In this document: one piece after another, positions 17,154 to 25,240 of the stretch
Layout of the letters: every line of letters begins with the position of its first letter
How positions within the stretch are numbered: position 1 is the stretch's first letter
Assembly (NCBI GenBank): GCA_003762615.1
Contig: RIAZ01000005.1
Coordinates: 124,001 to 188,000 of the forward strand
Length of the DNA: 64,000 bases
Source: Muribaculaceae bacterium Isolate-037 (Harlan)
GTDB taxonomy: Bacteria; Bacteroidota; Bacteroidia; Bacteroidales; Muribaculaceae
Direction of reading: 5' to 3'
Made by a program: the position numbers and the translations under genes
Notes under the pieces: generated by a model
The model's input: only the letters and a program-made list of their open reading frames with translations
Told to the model about the DNA's origin: nothing
Databases searched by the model: none

Positions 17154-19418
17154 TTATTTAATATTCTGTTTCATCATGAGACCATTGTCGGAGAGTATGA
17201 TTTCCGCTTTGCCGCCCTCTCTCAATTCCCCGAACAATATCTCCCTCATAAGGATAGGTTTCAGACGGTTAGTGATTACCCTGTCTATTTCCCTGGCTCC
17301 ATATTCGGGCGTGAATCCTTCCGAGAGGAGATATTGGTGGGCTTCGTCGGAGAGGATAAGCTCCACATTCTTATTGCTGAGCTGACGGCGCAGCATGTCA
17401 AGTTTCTTGTCAAGGATGCGCGACGCCATATCGCGTGTCATGTCGTTGAATACTATGGTGGCGGATAGGCGGTTGATGAATTCGGGCTTGAAAGATCTCT
17501 TCACCTGGCGCATCATTGCTTCGCCGGATGACGTGGTGTTGCCGAATCCCACTTTTGCTTGTGAGGCATACTGTGCGCCGGCATTGGAGGTCATTATCAA
17601 TATCACGTTTCTGAAATCCGCATGATTCCCCTTATTGTCGGTGAGACGTGCGTAGTCCATCACTTGCAGGAGGATGTTGTAGATGTCGGGATGCGCCTTC
17701 TCTATCTCGTCGAGGAGAAGGACGCAGTTGGGGGATTTGCGTATGGCATCAGTGAGTTGTCCTCCATCCTCATATCCCACATAACCTGCCGGCGAACCGA
17801 TGAGCTTTGCCACGGCGTGTTTCTCTGCAAATTCGCTCATGTCAAAACGTATCAGCTCTATGCCTAATTCCTGGGCAAGCACGCGTGCCACCTCCGTCTT
17901 TCCCACGCCGGTAGGTCCGACAAACAGCAGGGAGGCAAGGGGCTTCGAATCCTCTGTCAGCCCTGCCTTCGACATCTGTACTGCCTCCGTGACGCTCTTC
18001 ACCGCCTTGTCCTGCCCGAATATCTTGGAAAGGATCCGAGGCTCAAGCGATTCAAGACGGCTCGTGTCGTCCTCCTTGATGGATATGGAGTCTACCTTGC
18101 ATATCTTGGAAAGCACCTCGGCAATGAGATCGACATCCACGGTCTGTTCTCCGGAAGGCAGGGGATGTATGCGGCGATATGCTCCCGCCTCATCGATAAG
18201 GTCGATTGCCTTGTCGGGCAGGAAGCGGTCAGAGAGATGACGGGCTGCGGAGGTTACGGCAAACTCTATTGTCTTGTCGGGGAGAATGACACCATGGAAA
18301 TTCTCATAGTTCCCCTTCAGTTTGCTGATTATAGAGATGGTCTCCTGTATGGATGGTTCCGGTATGTCGATTTGCCGGAATCTTCTGACGAGTCCCTTGC
18401 TCTTTGCGAAATGACGTTTGTATTCATCGTATGTGGTTGATCCGATGAAACGTATCTTGCCTGTCTCGAGATACGGCTTCAGCATATTGGATGCGTCCAT
18501 CGCGCCTTCTCCGGTTGCGCCCGCGCCTACAAGACCATGTATCTCATCGATGTATATGATTGGATTCTCCTCGCGGCTTATCCCGTCCATTATCAATTTG
18601 AGACGTTTCTCAAAATCCCCTCTGAACTGTGTGCCGGCGAGAAGGGTGCCTATCTCAAGCTGATATATCTTTGAGTCCTTGAGCGAGTCGGGCACGTCTC
18701 CCTTGTTTATCAGGGCGGCAAGACCATACACGAGGGCGGTTTTGCCCACGCCCGGCTCCCCGATATGCAGCACGTTGTTCTTATCCTTACGGCAAAGCAC
18801 GCGTATCGTATTCTCCAGTTCCGTCTCCCTGCCGACAAGCGGGTTGCGTTGCTCGGTGTTGTCGTTCATGCAGACCACGAATCTCTTCCATTGCATACCG
18901 TCGTTGTCGGGCAACTCTTCCGATTCAAGCCAATCGTCGTCCATGAAATCATCTTGCATGAGATAGGAATCGGCGGTATTATAATTATCGACGATGTTGC
19001 ACATCAGGGTTGCCTCATCGCCGTCAACCTCGTTCAGCAGCAGATAGCGGGCATGTGATTCCGGAAGCTCAAGCAATGCCTTGATTACGTGGGGCACCTC
19101 GATTATATTTTTTGCGGCATTGATGGCGGATGTTGATGCCATTTCAAGCATCTGTTTCAGTTGTGCTGAGATTGCATTAGTCGTATCTTCTCCTTCCGGT
19201 ATCTTGTCAAGGATATTGAGATATGCCTGAATGTTGTTCATGAGCCGTATCATTTTGCCGCCGCAGTCTTTGATTGCTTTTCTGAATTGCATCTGATGGC
19301 AGAGCGACATAAGAAAATGTTCGGGTGTGGCATATTCATTCCTCTTCTCCTCCACAATGTCAAACATCATGTCTAAGCTTGTCTCAAGCTTCTGAGAGTA
19401 ATATATTTGATTTTCCAT
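17154..19418 (-). CDS. clpA: ATP-dependent Clp protease ATP-binding subunit ClpA
   Basis: A AAA+ unfoldase that feeds substrates to ClpP. The 754-residue protein has an N-domain (about 1-145), a first AAA module with GEPGVGKTALV and IIYIDEIHGLVG, and a second with GPTGVGKTEVA and VLLLDEIEKAHPD. The C-terminal small domain follows. The absence of the long ClpB middle coiled coil and the adjacency to clpS identify ClpA. The stretch between residues 150 and 175 is unusually acidic (DDFMDDDWLESEELPDND). It is read from the clpS side, 48 bases downstream of clpS. Confidence 0.95.
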   Translation of the reverse strand: MENQIYYSQKLETSLDMMFDIVEEKRNEYATPEHFLMSLCHQMQFRKAIKDCGGKMIRLMNNIQAYLNILDKIPEGEDTTNAISAQLKQMLEMASTSAINAAKNIIEVPHVIKALLELPESHARYLLLNEVDGDEATLMCNIVDNYNTADSYLMQDDFMDDDWLESEELPDNDGMQWKRFVVCMNDNTEQRNPLVGRETELENTIRVLCRKDKNNVLHIGEPGVGKTALVYGLAALINKGDVPDSLKDSKIYQLEIGTLLAGTQFRGDFEKRLKLIMDGISREENPIIYIDEIHGLVGAGATGEGAMDASNMLKPYLETGKIRFIGSTTYDEYKRHFAKSKGLVRRFRQIDIPEPSIQETISIISKLKGNYENFHGVILPDKTIEFAVTSAARHLSDRFLPDKAIDLIDEAGAYRRIHPLPSGEQTVDVDLIAEVLSKICKVDSISIKEDDTSRLESLEPRILSKIFGQDKAVKSVTEAVQMSKAGLTEDSKPLASLLFVGPTGVGKTEVARVLAQELGIELIRFDMSEFAEKHAVAKLIGSPAGYVGYEDGGQLTDAIRKSPNCVLLLDEIEKAHPDIYNILLQVMDYARLTDNKGNHADFRNVILIMTSNAGAQYASQAKVGFGNTTSSGEAMMRQVKRSFKPEFINRLSATIVFNDMTRDMASRILDKKLDMLRRQLSNKNVELILSDEAHQYLLSEGFTPEYGAREIDRVITNRLKPILMREILFGELREGGKAEIILSDNGLMMKQNIK

Positions 19419-19466
19419 ACGAGATTTAGAAGTGGTCTTAAATGAGTTCCTTATAGCTTGCTATGG

Positions 19467-19769
19467 TTATTCCGCCACTATCGTTAGTCGCAGCGGGAAA
19501 CCTTGCTCTCGAGCGAGGTTTGTGGCTTGTCCGGCTTTCGTGAGTGCGATGTCGTAGCTGTAGCACCCTACAGGTGCCTTGTCAGAATGATGCACTTGGA
19601 GCATGAGGCTTTCTGCTTCTGCTTGGCTTTTATGGAAGATTGTGGTGAGGATCATCACTACAAATTCCATGGTGGTGAAATCATCGTTGTGGATATAGAC
19701 GATATATCTGCGAGGCACACGCAAATCCGTGCGTTGTCTCTCCTTTGTGTTTGAATTTTCCTGTGACAT
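19467..19769 (-). CDS. clpS: ATP-dependent Clp protease adaptor ClpS
   Basis: Binds N-degron substrates (Leu, Phe, Tyr or Trp at the N-terminus) and hands them to ClpA. The 100-residue product has the conserved core YIVYIHNDDFTTMEFVVMIL and HHSDKAPVGCYSYDIALTKAGQA, including the NDD-TMEFV binding-pocket motif. The ATG at 19769 is only four bases beyond a TAACTTTG -7 element, so its mRNA may be leaderless. It forms a unit with clpA. With aat in the same window, the N-degron pathway genes are nearly all together. Confidence 0.94.
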   Translation of the reverse strand: MSQENSNTKERQRTDLRVPRRYIVYIHNDDFTTMEFVVMILTTIFHKSQAEAESLMLQVHHSDKAPVGCYSYDIALTKAGQATNLAREQGFPLRLTIVAE

Positions 19770-19773
19770 ACTG

Positions 19774-19806
19774 CAAAGTTAATCAAAAAATAATTAACTT
19801 TGTCAA
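19774..19806. promoter_or_regulatory. Overlapping divergent promoters for clpS and the HExxH gene
   Basis: The minus strand carries TAACTTTG at 19781-19774 (clpS), the plus strand TAACTTTG at 19795-19802 (gene at 19871). The two elements lie 13 bases apart in opposite orientation, so each overlaps the -33 region of the other. A TTG on the minus strand at 19806-19804 is the candidate -33 for clpS. Confidence 0.6.
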
Positions 19807-19870
19807 TTATTTTTTGGAGATTACTAATCATTCTTGATTCTTTGAATTCTTGATTCTTTGAAATGTAAAG

Positions 19871-20209
19871 ATGAAGATAATTTATAACAAAATCATACCT
19901 TTCGGACGTGGCATGTATGTGATCAATCTTTTCGGGGTTTTGTTTGCAAAGGGACCATGTAATAAGTTTATAATCAATCATGAATTGATTCATACAGCCC
20001 AGATAAAGGAGCTCGGCTACATTCCGTTCTATATTCTGTATGTTATTGAATGGGTATTCCGTCTTTTCCAATATGGATCTTCGCTGAAAGCATATTTCAA
20101 CATCTCGTTTGAGCGTGAGGCATACGCATGTCAGGATGATTTGGATTACCTTAAAACACGGAGGCATTATAGCTTTATCCGCTATGTGAAACGGGGAGGT
20201 CAGAGGTAA
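19871..20209 (+). CDS. Small HExxH protein, putative metallopeptidase-like
   Basis: A 112-residue protein that I recognise only as a conserved hypothetical of Bacteroidota. It contains NHELIHTAQ (HELIH at residues 37-41), the zinc-binding HExxH signature. About 40 residues later comes FEREAYACQDD, whose glutamates could supply the third ligand as in gluzincins. A hydrophobic segment (IPFYILYVIEWVFRLFQ, about 51-67) lies between them. The protein is very short for an active protease, so a degenerate or minimal membrane-associated peptidase is only a suggestion. It is transcribed divergently from clpS from a shared promoter region. Confidence 0.6.
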   Translation: MKIIYNKIIPFGRGMYVINLFGVLFAKGPCNKFIINHELIHTAQIKELGYIPFYILYVIEWVFRLFQYGSSLKAYFNISFEREAYACQDDLDYLKTRRHYSFIRYVKRGGQR

Positions 20210-20548
20210 GGAAAGGTTTACGGCAGTCGCCATGATTGTTTTTATTTATCAAAAAAATGTTAACTTTGCAGACTAAAGGGTAAATTAAATATTGAAATTA
20301 AATTTGTCGGTGGCAATAGGTAGAAATGTGCCGTATTTTAATTTCATTATTAACATATTTAATACAAAATAATTGCAAAAATCATGATTTCGTTATGAAA
20401 TGATGGAAGCTGTAGAAAAAGTCGTGGCATGCAATTTTACGGGGACGTGTATCCGTGTCGATTGGCACGGAGAGGTTATTGTGTGCATTTTTTACAAAGA
20501 TTAAACTAACCTAAATTATTAATAAGTATTAAAAATTGTTAATCACCA
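20210..20548 (+). promoter_or_regulatory. Promoter and long 5' leader of the giant repeat protein
   Basis: ATTG at 20235-20238, 22 bases, and TAACTTTG at 20261-20268 form a promoter, leaving a leader of about 275 bases before the ATG at 20549. The leader is A/T-rich with a GC-richer island (about 20425-20480) able to fold TCCGTG/CACGGA. It contains a 34-codon open frame at 20400-20504 (starting MMEAVEKVVACNFTG) that may be chance or an upstream ORF. No known riboswitch was recognised. Confidence 0.5.
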
Positions 20549-23500
20549 ATGAAGAAAACAATTAGAAATCCGTTTGTGATGCTGATTGTGCTTGTAGTGG
20601 CGGTCTGCTCGTTGAAGGGGGCTTTCGCTTCCGCGTGGACTGTCAATCCTGCCGATTATCGTTACGACATGAGTCTCTATTTTGAACTCTCGTTTGGAAA
20701 TCCCGCTGCGTGGGATGCTGCCTCTGATTATGAGGTGGCTGCATTTGTGGGCGATGAATGCAGAGGTGTCTCTGAGATTCTGCCCAATGCCAATGATTGT
20801 CTCTACATGCGTATCCGCAGCAATGAGGCAAATGGGGAAACAGTTACTTTTAAGCTGAGGAAGAAGGGCAGCACGGATGATGCTGTCATTGAAGGCGTGT
20901 CGATGGCTTTTGAAGCTGATAAGGCTATCGGTCTTCCCTCTGATCCCTACAAATTGGTTGTGAACAGATATTTTAATGTTGAGGTCAGTGCGGCTGATGG
21001 CGGTTCTGTAAGTTTTGAGAACGGCAGATATGCTGAAGGCACCGAGCTCACTGCTGTTGCCAATCCGGATCTGAAGTTCCGTTTCGTGAAGTGGAGCGAC
21101 GGCGACACTAATCAGGAACGTAATATTGTAGTCGATGGCGACCTGAATATCACAGCCGAGTTTGAGCAGAATATATTTATGCTTAAATATATGGTGGAAG
21201 GCAAAGAGTACAATTCGTTTGACCTGGAGGTAGGTGCCGAAATCCCTGCGGTTGAGGATCCTGTGAAAGAGGGCTTTAAGTTCAACGGCTGGGATGGTCT
21301 TCCTGAGACAATGCCTGCGAATGACGTGACGGTAAATGCGTTGTTCCTCCAATATTTTAAAGTGAATATCTCTGCCGGAGAGGGTGGTACCGTAAACTTT
21401 GAAGCTAAGGAAGAGGGTTATCTTGATGGTGATGAAATCACGGTTACTGCTACTGCCGCTGACGATAAGTTCCGTTTCGTGAAGTGGAGCGACGGCGTTA
21501 CAGAAGCTACCCGTACAATCTCAGTCAACAGCAATATTGACTTGGTAGCCGAGTTTGAGCAGTATCTCTATACTATCACTTATAAGGTAGAAGGTAAGGA
21601 TTACAAGACTGCGAAAGTTGAGAAGGGTACAGCAATCCCTGCAGTTGAGGATCCTGTGAAAGAGGGCTTCAAGTTTAATGGCTGGGAAGGTCTTCCCGAG
21701 ACAATGCCTGCTGAGGATATTACAGTAAACGCTCTCTTCCTACAATACTTTGCAGTTGCAATCACAGCCGGAGAGGGTGGTTCTGTTGACTTTGAGGCTA
21801 AGGAAGGGGGTTATCTTGAAGGTGATGAAATCACGGTTACTGCAACCGCTGGCGAGAAGTTCCGTTTCGTGGAATGGAGTGATGGCGTTAAGGATAATCC
21901 TCGAAAGATTACTGTTGCCGGAAACATCGACCTTTCTGCTAAGTTTGAGCAGAATGTCTTTACAATTACCTACATGGTGGACGGTGAGGTCTACGATACA
22001 GAGGATGTTGAGGCAGGAGCCAAGATTGAGGCAAAGGCAGGACCCGTGAAAGAGGGGTATGAGTTCGCAGGTTGGGAGGGTCTCCCCGAGACAATGCCTG
22101 CCAAGGACGTTACCGTAAACGCAACCTACACCAAATATTATACTGTAGATATTACAGCCGGAAACGGTGGTAAGGTGGACTTCAAGAACGGTCAGTACCT
22201 TGACGGCACTGAGATCGAGTTCACCGCGACCGCAGAAGGGAAGTACCGCTTCGTTAAGTGGAGCGATGGCGACACGAATGCAACCCGTAAGATGACTGTC
22301 AAGGGTGACATCAAGCTGTCCGCCGAGTTCGAGCAGTACATCTTCACCCTCACCTACATGTTGGACGGTGAGGTTTACAAGACAGTTGATGTTGAGGCAG
22401 GAGCCAAGATTGAGGCAAAGGCAGGACCGGTGAAAGATGGCTACGAGTTCGCAGGTTGGGAGGGTCTCCCCGAGACAATGCCTGCCAAGGACGTTACCGT
22501 AAACGCAACCTACACCAAATATTATACTGTAGATATTACAGCCGGAAACGGTGGTAATGTGGACTTCAAGAACGGTCAGTACCTTGACGGCACTGAGATC
22601 GAGTTCACCGCAACCGCTGATCCGAAGTACCGCTTCGTTAAGTGGAGCGACGGCGACACGAATGCAACCCGTAAGATTACAGTTGCAGGTGACATCAAAC
22701 TGTCCGCCGAGTTCGAGCAGTACATCTTCACCCTCACCTACATGTTGGACGGTGAGGTTTACAAGGCAGTTGATGTTGAGGCAGGAGCCAAGATTGTAGC
22801 CGAGGATGGACCTGAGAAGGATGGCTACGAGTTCGCAAGCTGGGAGGGTCTCCCCGAGACAATGCCCGCCAAGGACGTTACCGTAAACGCAACCTTTACC
22901 AAATACCATTCAGTAGATATCACAGCCGGAAACGGTGGTAAGGTGGACTTCAAGAACGGTCAGTACCTTGACGGCACTGAGATCGAGTTCACGGCAGTAG
23001 CTGATCCGAAGTACCGCTTCGTTAAGTGGAGCGACGGCGACACGAAAGCGACCCGTAATATTACAGTTGCAGGCGACATCAAACTTTCCGCCGAGTTCGA
23101 GCAGTATGTCTTCACGCTCACCTACATGGTGGACGGCGAGGTCTACAAGTCAGTTGATGTGGAGGCAGGAGCCACAATCGCAGCAGTTGATGCTCCTAAG
23201 AAAGAGGGTTATGAGTTCGCAGGTTGGGATGCACTTCCCGAGACAATGCCCGCTAAGGATGTTACCGTAAATGCAACCTTCACCCAGTACCATTCAGTGG
23301 AGATCACAGCCGGAGAGGGTGGTAAGGTTGAATTCAAGAACGGTCAGTACCTTGACGGCACTGAGATAGAGTTCACGGCAGTAGCTGATCCGAAGTACCG
23401 CTTCGTTAAGTGGAGCGACGGCGACACGAAAGCAACCCGTAAGATGACAGTTGCAGGCGACATCAAACTTTCCGCCGAGTTCGAGCAGTACGTCTTCACC

Positions 23501-25168
23501 CTTACCTACATGTTGGACGGTGAGGTTTACAAGACAGTTGATGTTGAGGCTGGAGCCAAGATTGCAGCAGTTGATGCACCTGAGAAAGAGGGTTATGAGT
23601 TCGCAGGTTGGGATGCACTTCCCGAGACAATGCCCGCTAAGGACGTTACCGTAAATGCAACCTTCACCCAGTACCATTCAGTGGAGATCACAGCCGGAGA
23701 GGGTGGTAAGGTTGAATTCAAGAACGGTCAGTACCTTGCCGGCACTGAGATAGAGTTCACGGCAGTAGCTGATCCGAAGTACCGCTTCGTTAAGTGGAGC
23801 GACGGCGACACGAAAGCGACCCGTAATATTACAGTTGCAGGCGACATCAAACTTTCCGCCGAGTTCGAGCAGTACGTCTTCACCCTTACCTACATGTTGG
23901 ACGGTGAGGTTTACAAGACAGTTGATGTTGAGGCTGGAGCCAAGATTGTAGCCGAGGATGGACCTGAGAAGGAGGGTTACGAGTTCGCAAGCTGGGAGGG
24001 TCTCCCCGAGACAATGCCCGCCAAGGACGTTACCGTAAACGCAACCTTCACCAAATACCATTCAGTAGATATTACAGCCGGAAACGGTGGTAATGTGGAC
24101 TTCAAGAACGGTCAGTACCTTGACGGCACTGAGATCGAGTTCACCGCAACCGCTGATGCCAAGTACCGCTTCGTTAAGTGGAGCGACGGCGACACGAATG
24201 CAACCCGTAAGATGACAGTTGCAGGCGACATCAAGCTGTCCGCCGAGTTCGAGCAGTACGTCTTCACCCTTACCTACATGGTGGACGGTGAGGTTTACAA
24301 GGCAGTTGATGTTGAGGCAGGAGCCAAAATTGAGGCAAAGGCAGGACCCGTGAAGGATGGCTACGAGTTCGCAGGTTGGGAGGGTCTCCCCGAGATAATG
24401 CCTGCCAAGGACGTTACCGTAAACGCAACCTACACCAAATATTATACTGTAGATATTACAGCCGGAAACGGTGGTAATGTGGACTTCAAGAACGGTCAGT
24501 ACCTTGACGGCACTGAGATCGAGTTCACCGCAACCGCTGATGCCAAGTATCGTTTCGTTAAGTGGAGCGACGGCGACACGAATGCAACCCGTAAGATGAC
24601 AGTTGCAGGCGACATCAAGCTGTCCGCCGAGTTCGAGCAGTACATCTTCACCCTCACCTACATGGTGGACGGTGAGGTTTACAAGGCAGTTGAGGTTGAG
24701 ACCGGAACTGAAATCGCAGCAGTTGATGCACCTGAGAAAGAGGGTTACGAGTTTACCGGTTGGGCAAATCTTCCTGAGACAATGCCTTCCGAAGACTTGA
24801 CAGTAGAGGCGGAATATACAGCAATACTCTACAACCTCACAGTATATCTTGACGGAGATATCTTCTATACCGCACAGCTTGAGATGGGTGCTCCGATTGA
24901 GATACCTGAGGTAGAACTCCCTTCCAACAGAGTATTTGATGGCTGGGAAGAGGAGATTCCGGCAACAATGCCTTCACATGATGTCGAGATCCACGGCACC
25001 ACCTCAGTAATATCCGGTCTGACAAGCATCTTCACAGATGAGAACGAGAGATTGACAGTATATAATCTCCGTGGTATCCTTATCCTGAAAGATGTCACCA
25101 TCAAGGAGGCTGCCGAGCGTCTACCCAAAGGAATGTACATCATCAATGGCAGAAAGGTGGCATTCTAA
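20549..25168 (+). CDS. Giant exported repeat protein with alternating Flg_new-type and InlB B-type repeats
   Basis: A 1539-residue protein with a signal peptide (about 1-28). An N-terminal domain (about 29-140) contains DYEVAAFVGDECRGVSE. Ten tandem units of about 128 residues follow. Each pairs a divergent InlB-B-like repeat (ITAGNGGKVDFKNGQYLDG...RFVKWSDGDTNATRK) with a Listeria-Bacteroides-type repeat (YMLDGEVYKTVDVEAGAKI...GYEFAGWEGLPETMPAKDV). A last degenerate half-unit precedes the C-terminal tail (from about 1488). That tail (LTVYNLRGILILKD, LPKGMYIINGRKVAF) resembles Bacteroidota sorting or anchoring tails. The last seven units are almost identical in DNA with a 384-bp period. Such domains form extended beta-grasp stalks, so a surface adhesin or scaffold is likely; the ligand is unknown. 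The protease gene follows after 72 bases, probably in one operon. Confidence 0.85.
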   Translation: MKKTIRNPFVMLIVLVVAVCSLKGAFASAWTVNPADYRYDMSLYFELSFGNPAAWDAASDYEVAAFVGDECRGVSEILPNANDCLYMRIRSNEANGETVTFKLRKKGSTDDAVIEGVSMAFEADKAIGLPSDPYKLVVNRYFNVEVSAADGGSVSFENGRYAEGTELTAVANPDLKFRFVKWSDGDTNQERNIVVDGDLNITAEFEQNIFMLKYMVEGKEYNSFDLEVGAEIPAVEDPVKEGFKFNGWDGLPETMPANDVTVNALFLQYFKVNISAGEGGTVNFEAKEEGYLDGDEITVTATAADDKFRFVKWSDGVTEATRTISVNSNIDLVAEFEQYLYTITYKVEGKDYKTAKVEKGTAIPAVEDPVKEGFKFNGWEGLPETMPAEDITVNALFLQYFAVAITAGEGGSVDFEAKEGGYLEGDEITVTATAGEKFRFVEWSDGVKDNPRKITVAGNIDLSAKFEQNVFTITYMVDGEVYDTEDVEAGAKIEAKAGPVKEGYEFAGWEGLPETMPAKDVTVNATYTKYYTVDITAGNGGKVDFKNGQYLDGTEIEFTATAEGKYRFVKWSDGDTNATRKMTVKGDIKLSAEFEQYIFTLTYMLDGEVYKTVDVEAGAKIEAKAGPVKDGYEFAGWEGLPETMPAKDVTVNATYTKYYTVDITAGNGGNVDFKNGQYLDGTEIEFTATADPKYRFVKWSDGDTNATRKITVAGDIKLSAEFEQYIFTLTYMLDGEVYKAVDVEAGAKIVAEDGPEKDGYEFASWEGLPETMPAKDVTVNATFTKYHSVDITAGNGGKVDFKNGQYLDGTEIEFTAVADPKYRFVKWSDGDTKATRNITVAGDIKLSAEFEQYVFTLTYMVDGEVYKSVDVEAGATIAAVDAPKKEGYEFAGWDALPETMPAKDVTVNATFTQYHSVEITAGEGGKVEFKNGQYLDGTEIEFTAVADPKYRFVKWSDGDTKATRKMTVAGDIKLSAEFEQYVFTLTYMLDGEVYKTVDVEAGAKIAAVDAPEKEGYEFAGWDALPETMPAKDVTVNATFTQYHSVEITAGEGGKVEFKNGQYLAGTEIEFTAVADPKYRFVKWSDGDTKATRNITVAGDIKLSAEFEQYVFTLTYMLDGEVYKTVDVEAGAKIVAEDGPEKEGYEFASWEGLPETMPAKDVTVNATFTKYHSVDITAGNGGNVDFKNGQYLDGTEIEFTATADAKYRFVKWSDGDTNATRKMTVAGDIKLSAEFEQYVFTLTYMVDGEVYKAVDVEAGAKIEAKAGPVKDGYEFAGWEGLPEIMPAKDVTVNATYTKYYTVDITAGNGGNVDFKNGQYLDGTEIEFTATADAKYRFVKWSDGDTNATRKMTVAGDIKLSAEFEQYIFTLTYMVDGEVYKAVEVETGTEIAAVDAPEKEGYEFTGWANLPETMPSEDLTVEAEYTAILYNLTVYLDGDIFYTAQLEMGAPIEIPEVELPSNRVFDGWEEEIPATMPSHDVEIHGTTSVISGLTSIFTDENERLTVYNLRGILILKDVTIKEAAERLPKGMYIINGRKVAF
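22141..24720 (+). repeat. 384-bp tandem repeat array inside the giant repeat gene
   Basis: About seven copies with a strict 384-bp (128-codon) period and very high DNA identity; for example the ACCTTGACGGCACTGAGATC block recurs near 22197 and 22581. Variable patches inside the A-type half define three sequence classes (EAKAGPVK, VAEDGPEK, AAVDAPEK). Upstream copies (20970-21970) keep the protein pattern but have diverged in DNA. Confidence 0.9.
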
Positions 25169-25240
25169 AGAGTAGAGGCAAGATATCTTCAATGAATATC
25201 AGAAGAAACAAATAAACAACAAATAATAAACAGACAGATT

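Noticed and set aside
21740-22909. Minus-strand 389-codon frame within the repeat array
   Set aside because: It is an antisense reading of the 384-bp repeats and repeats itself with the same period; codon constraint belongs to the plus-strand gene.
22141-24720. Tandem repeats as a possible CRISPR array
   Set aside because: Unit length is 384 bp without unique spacers, and the repeats encode protein domains.
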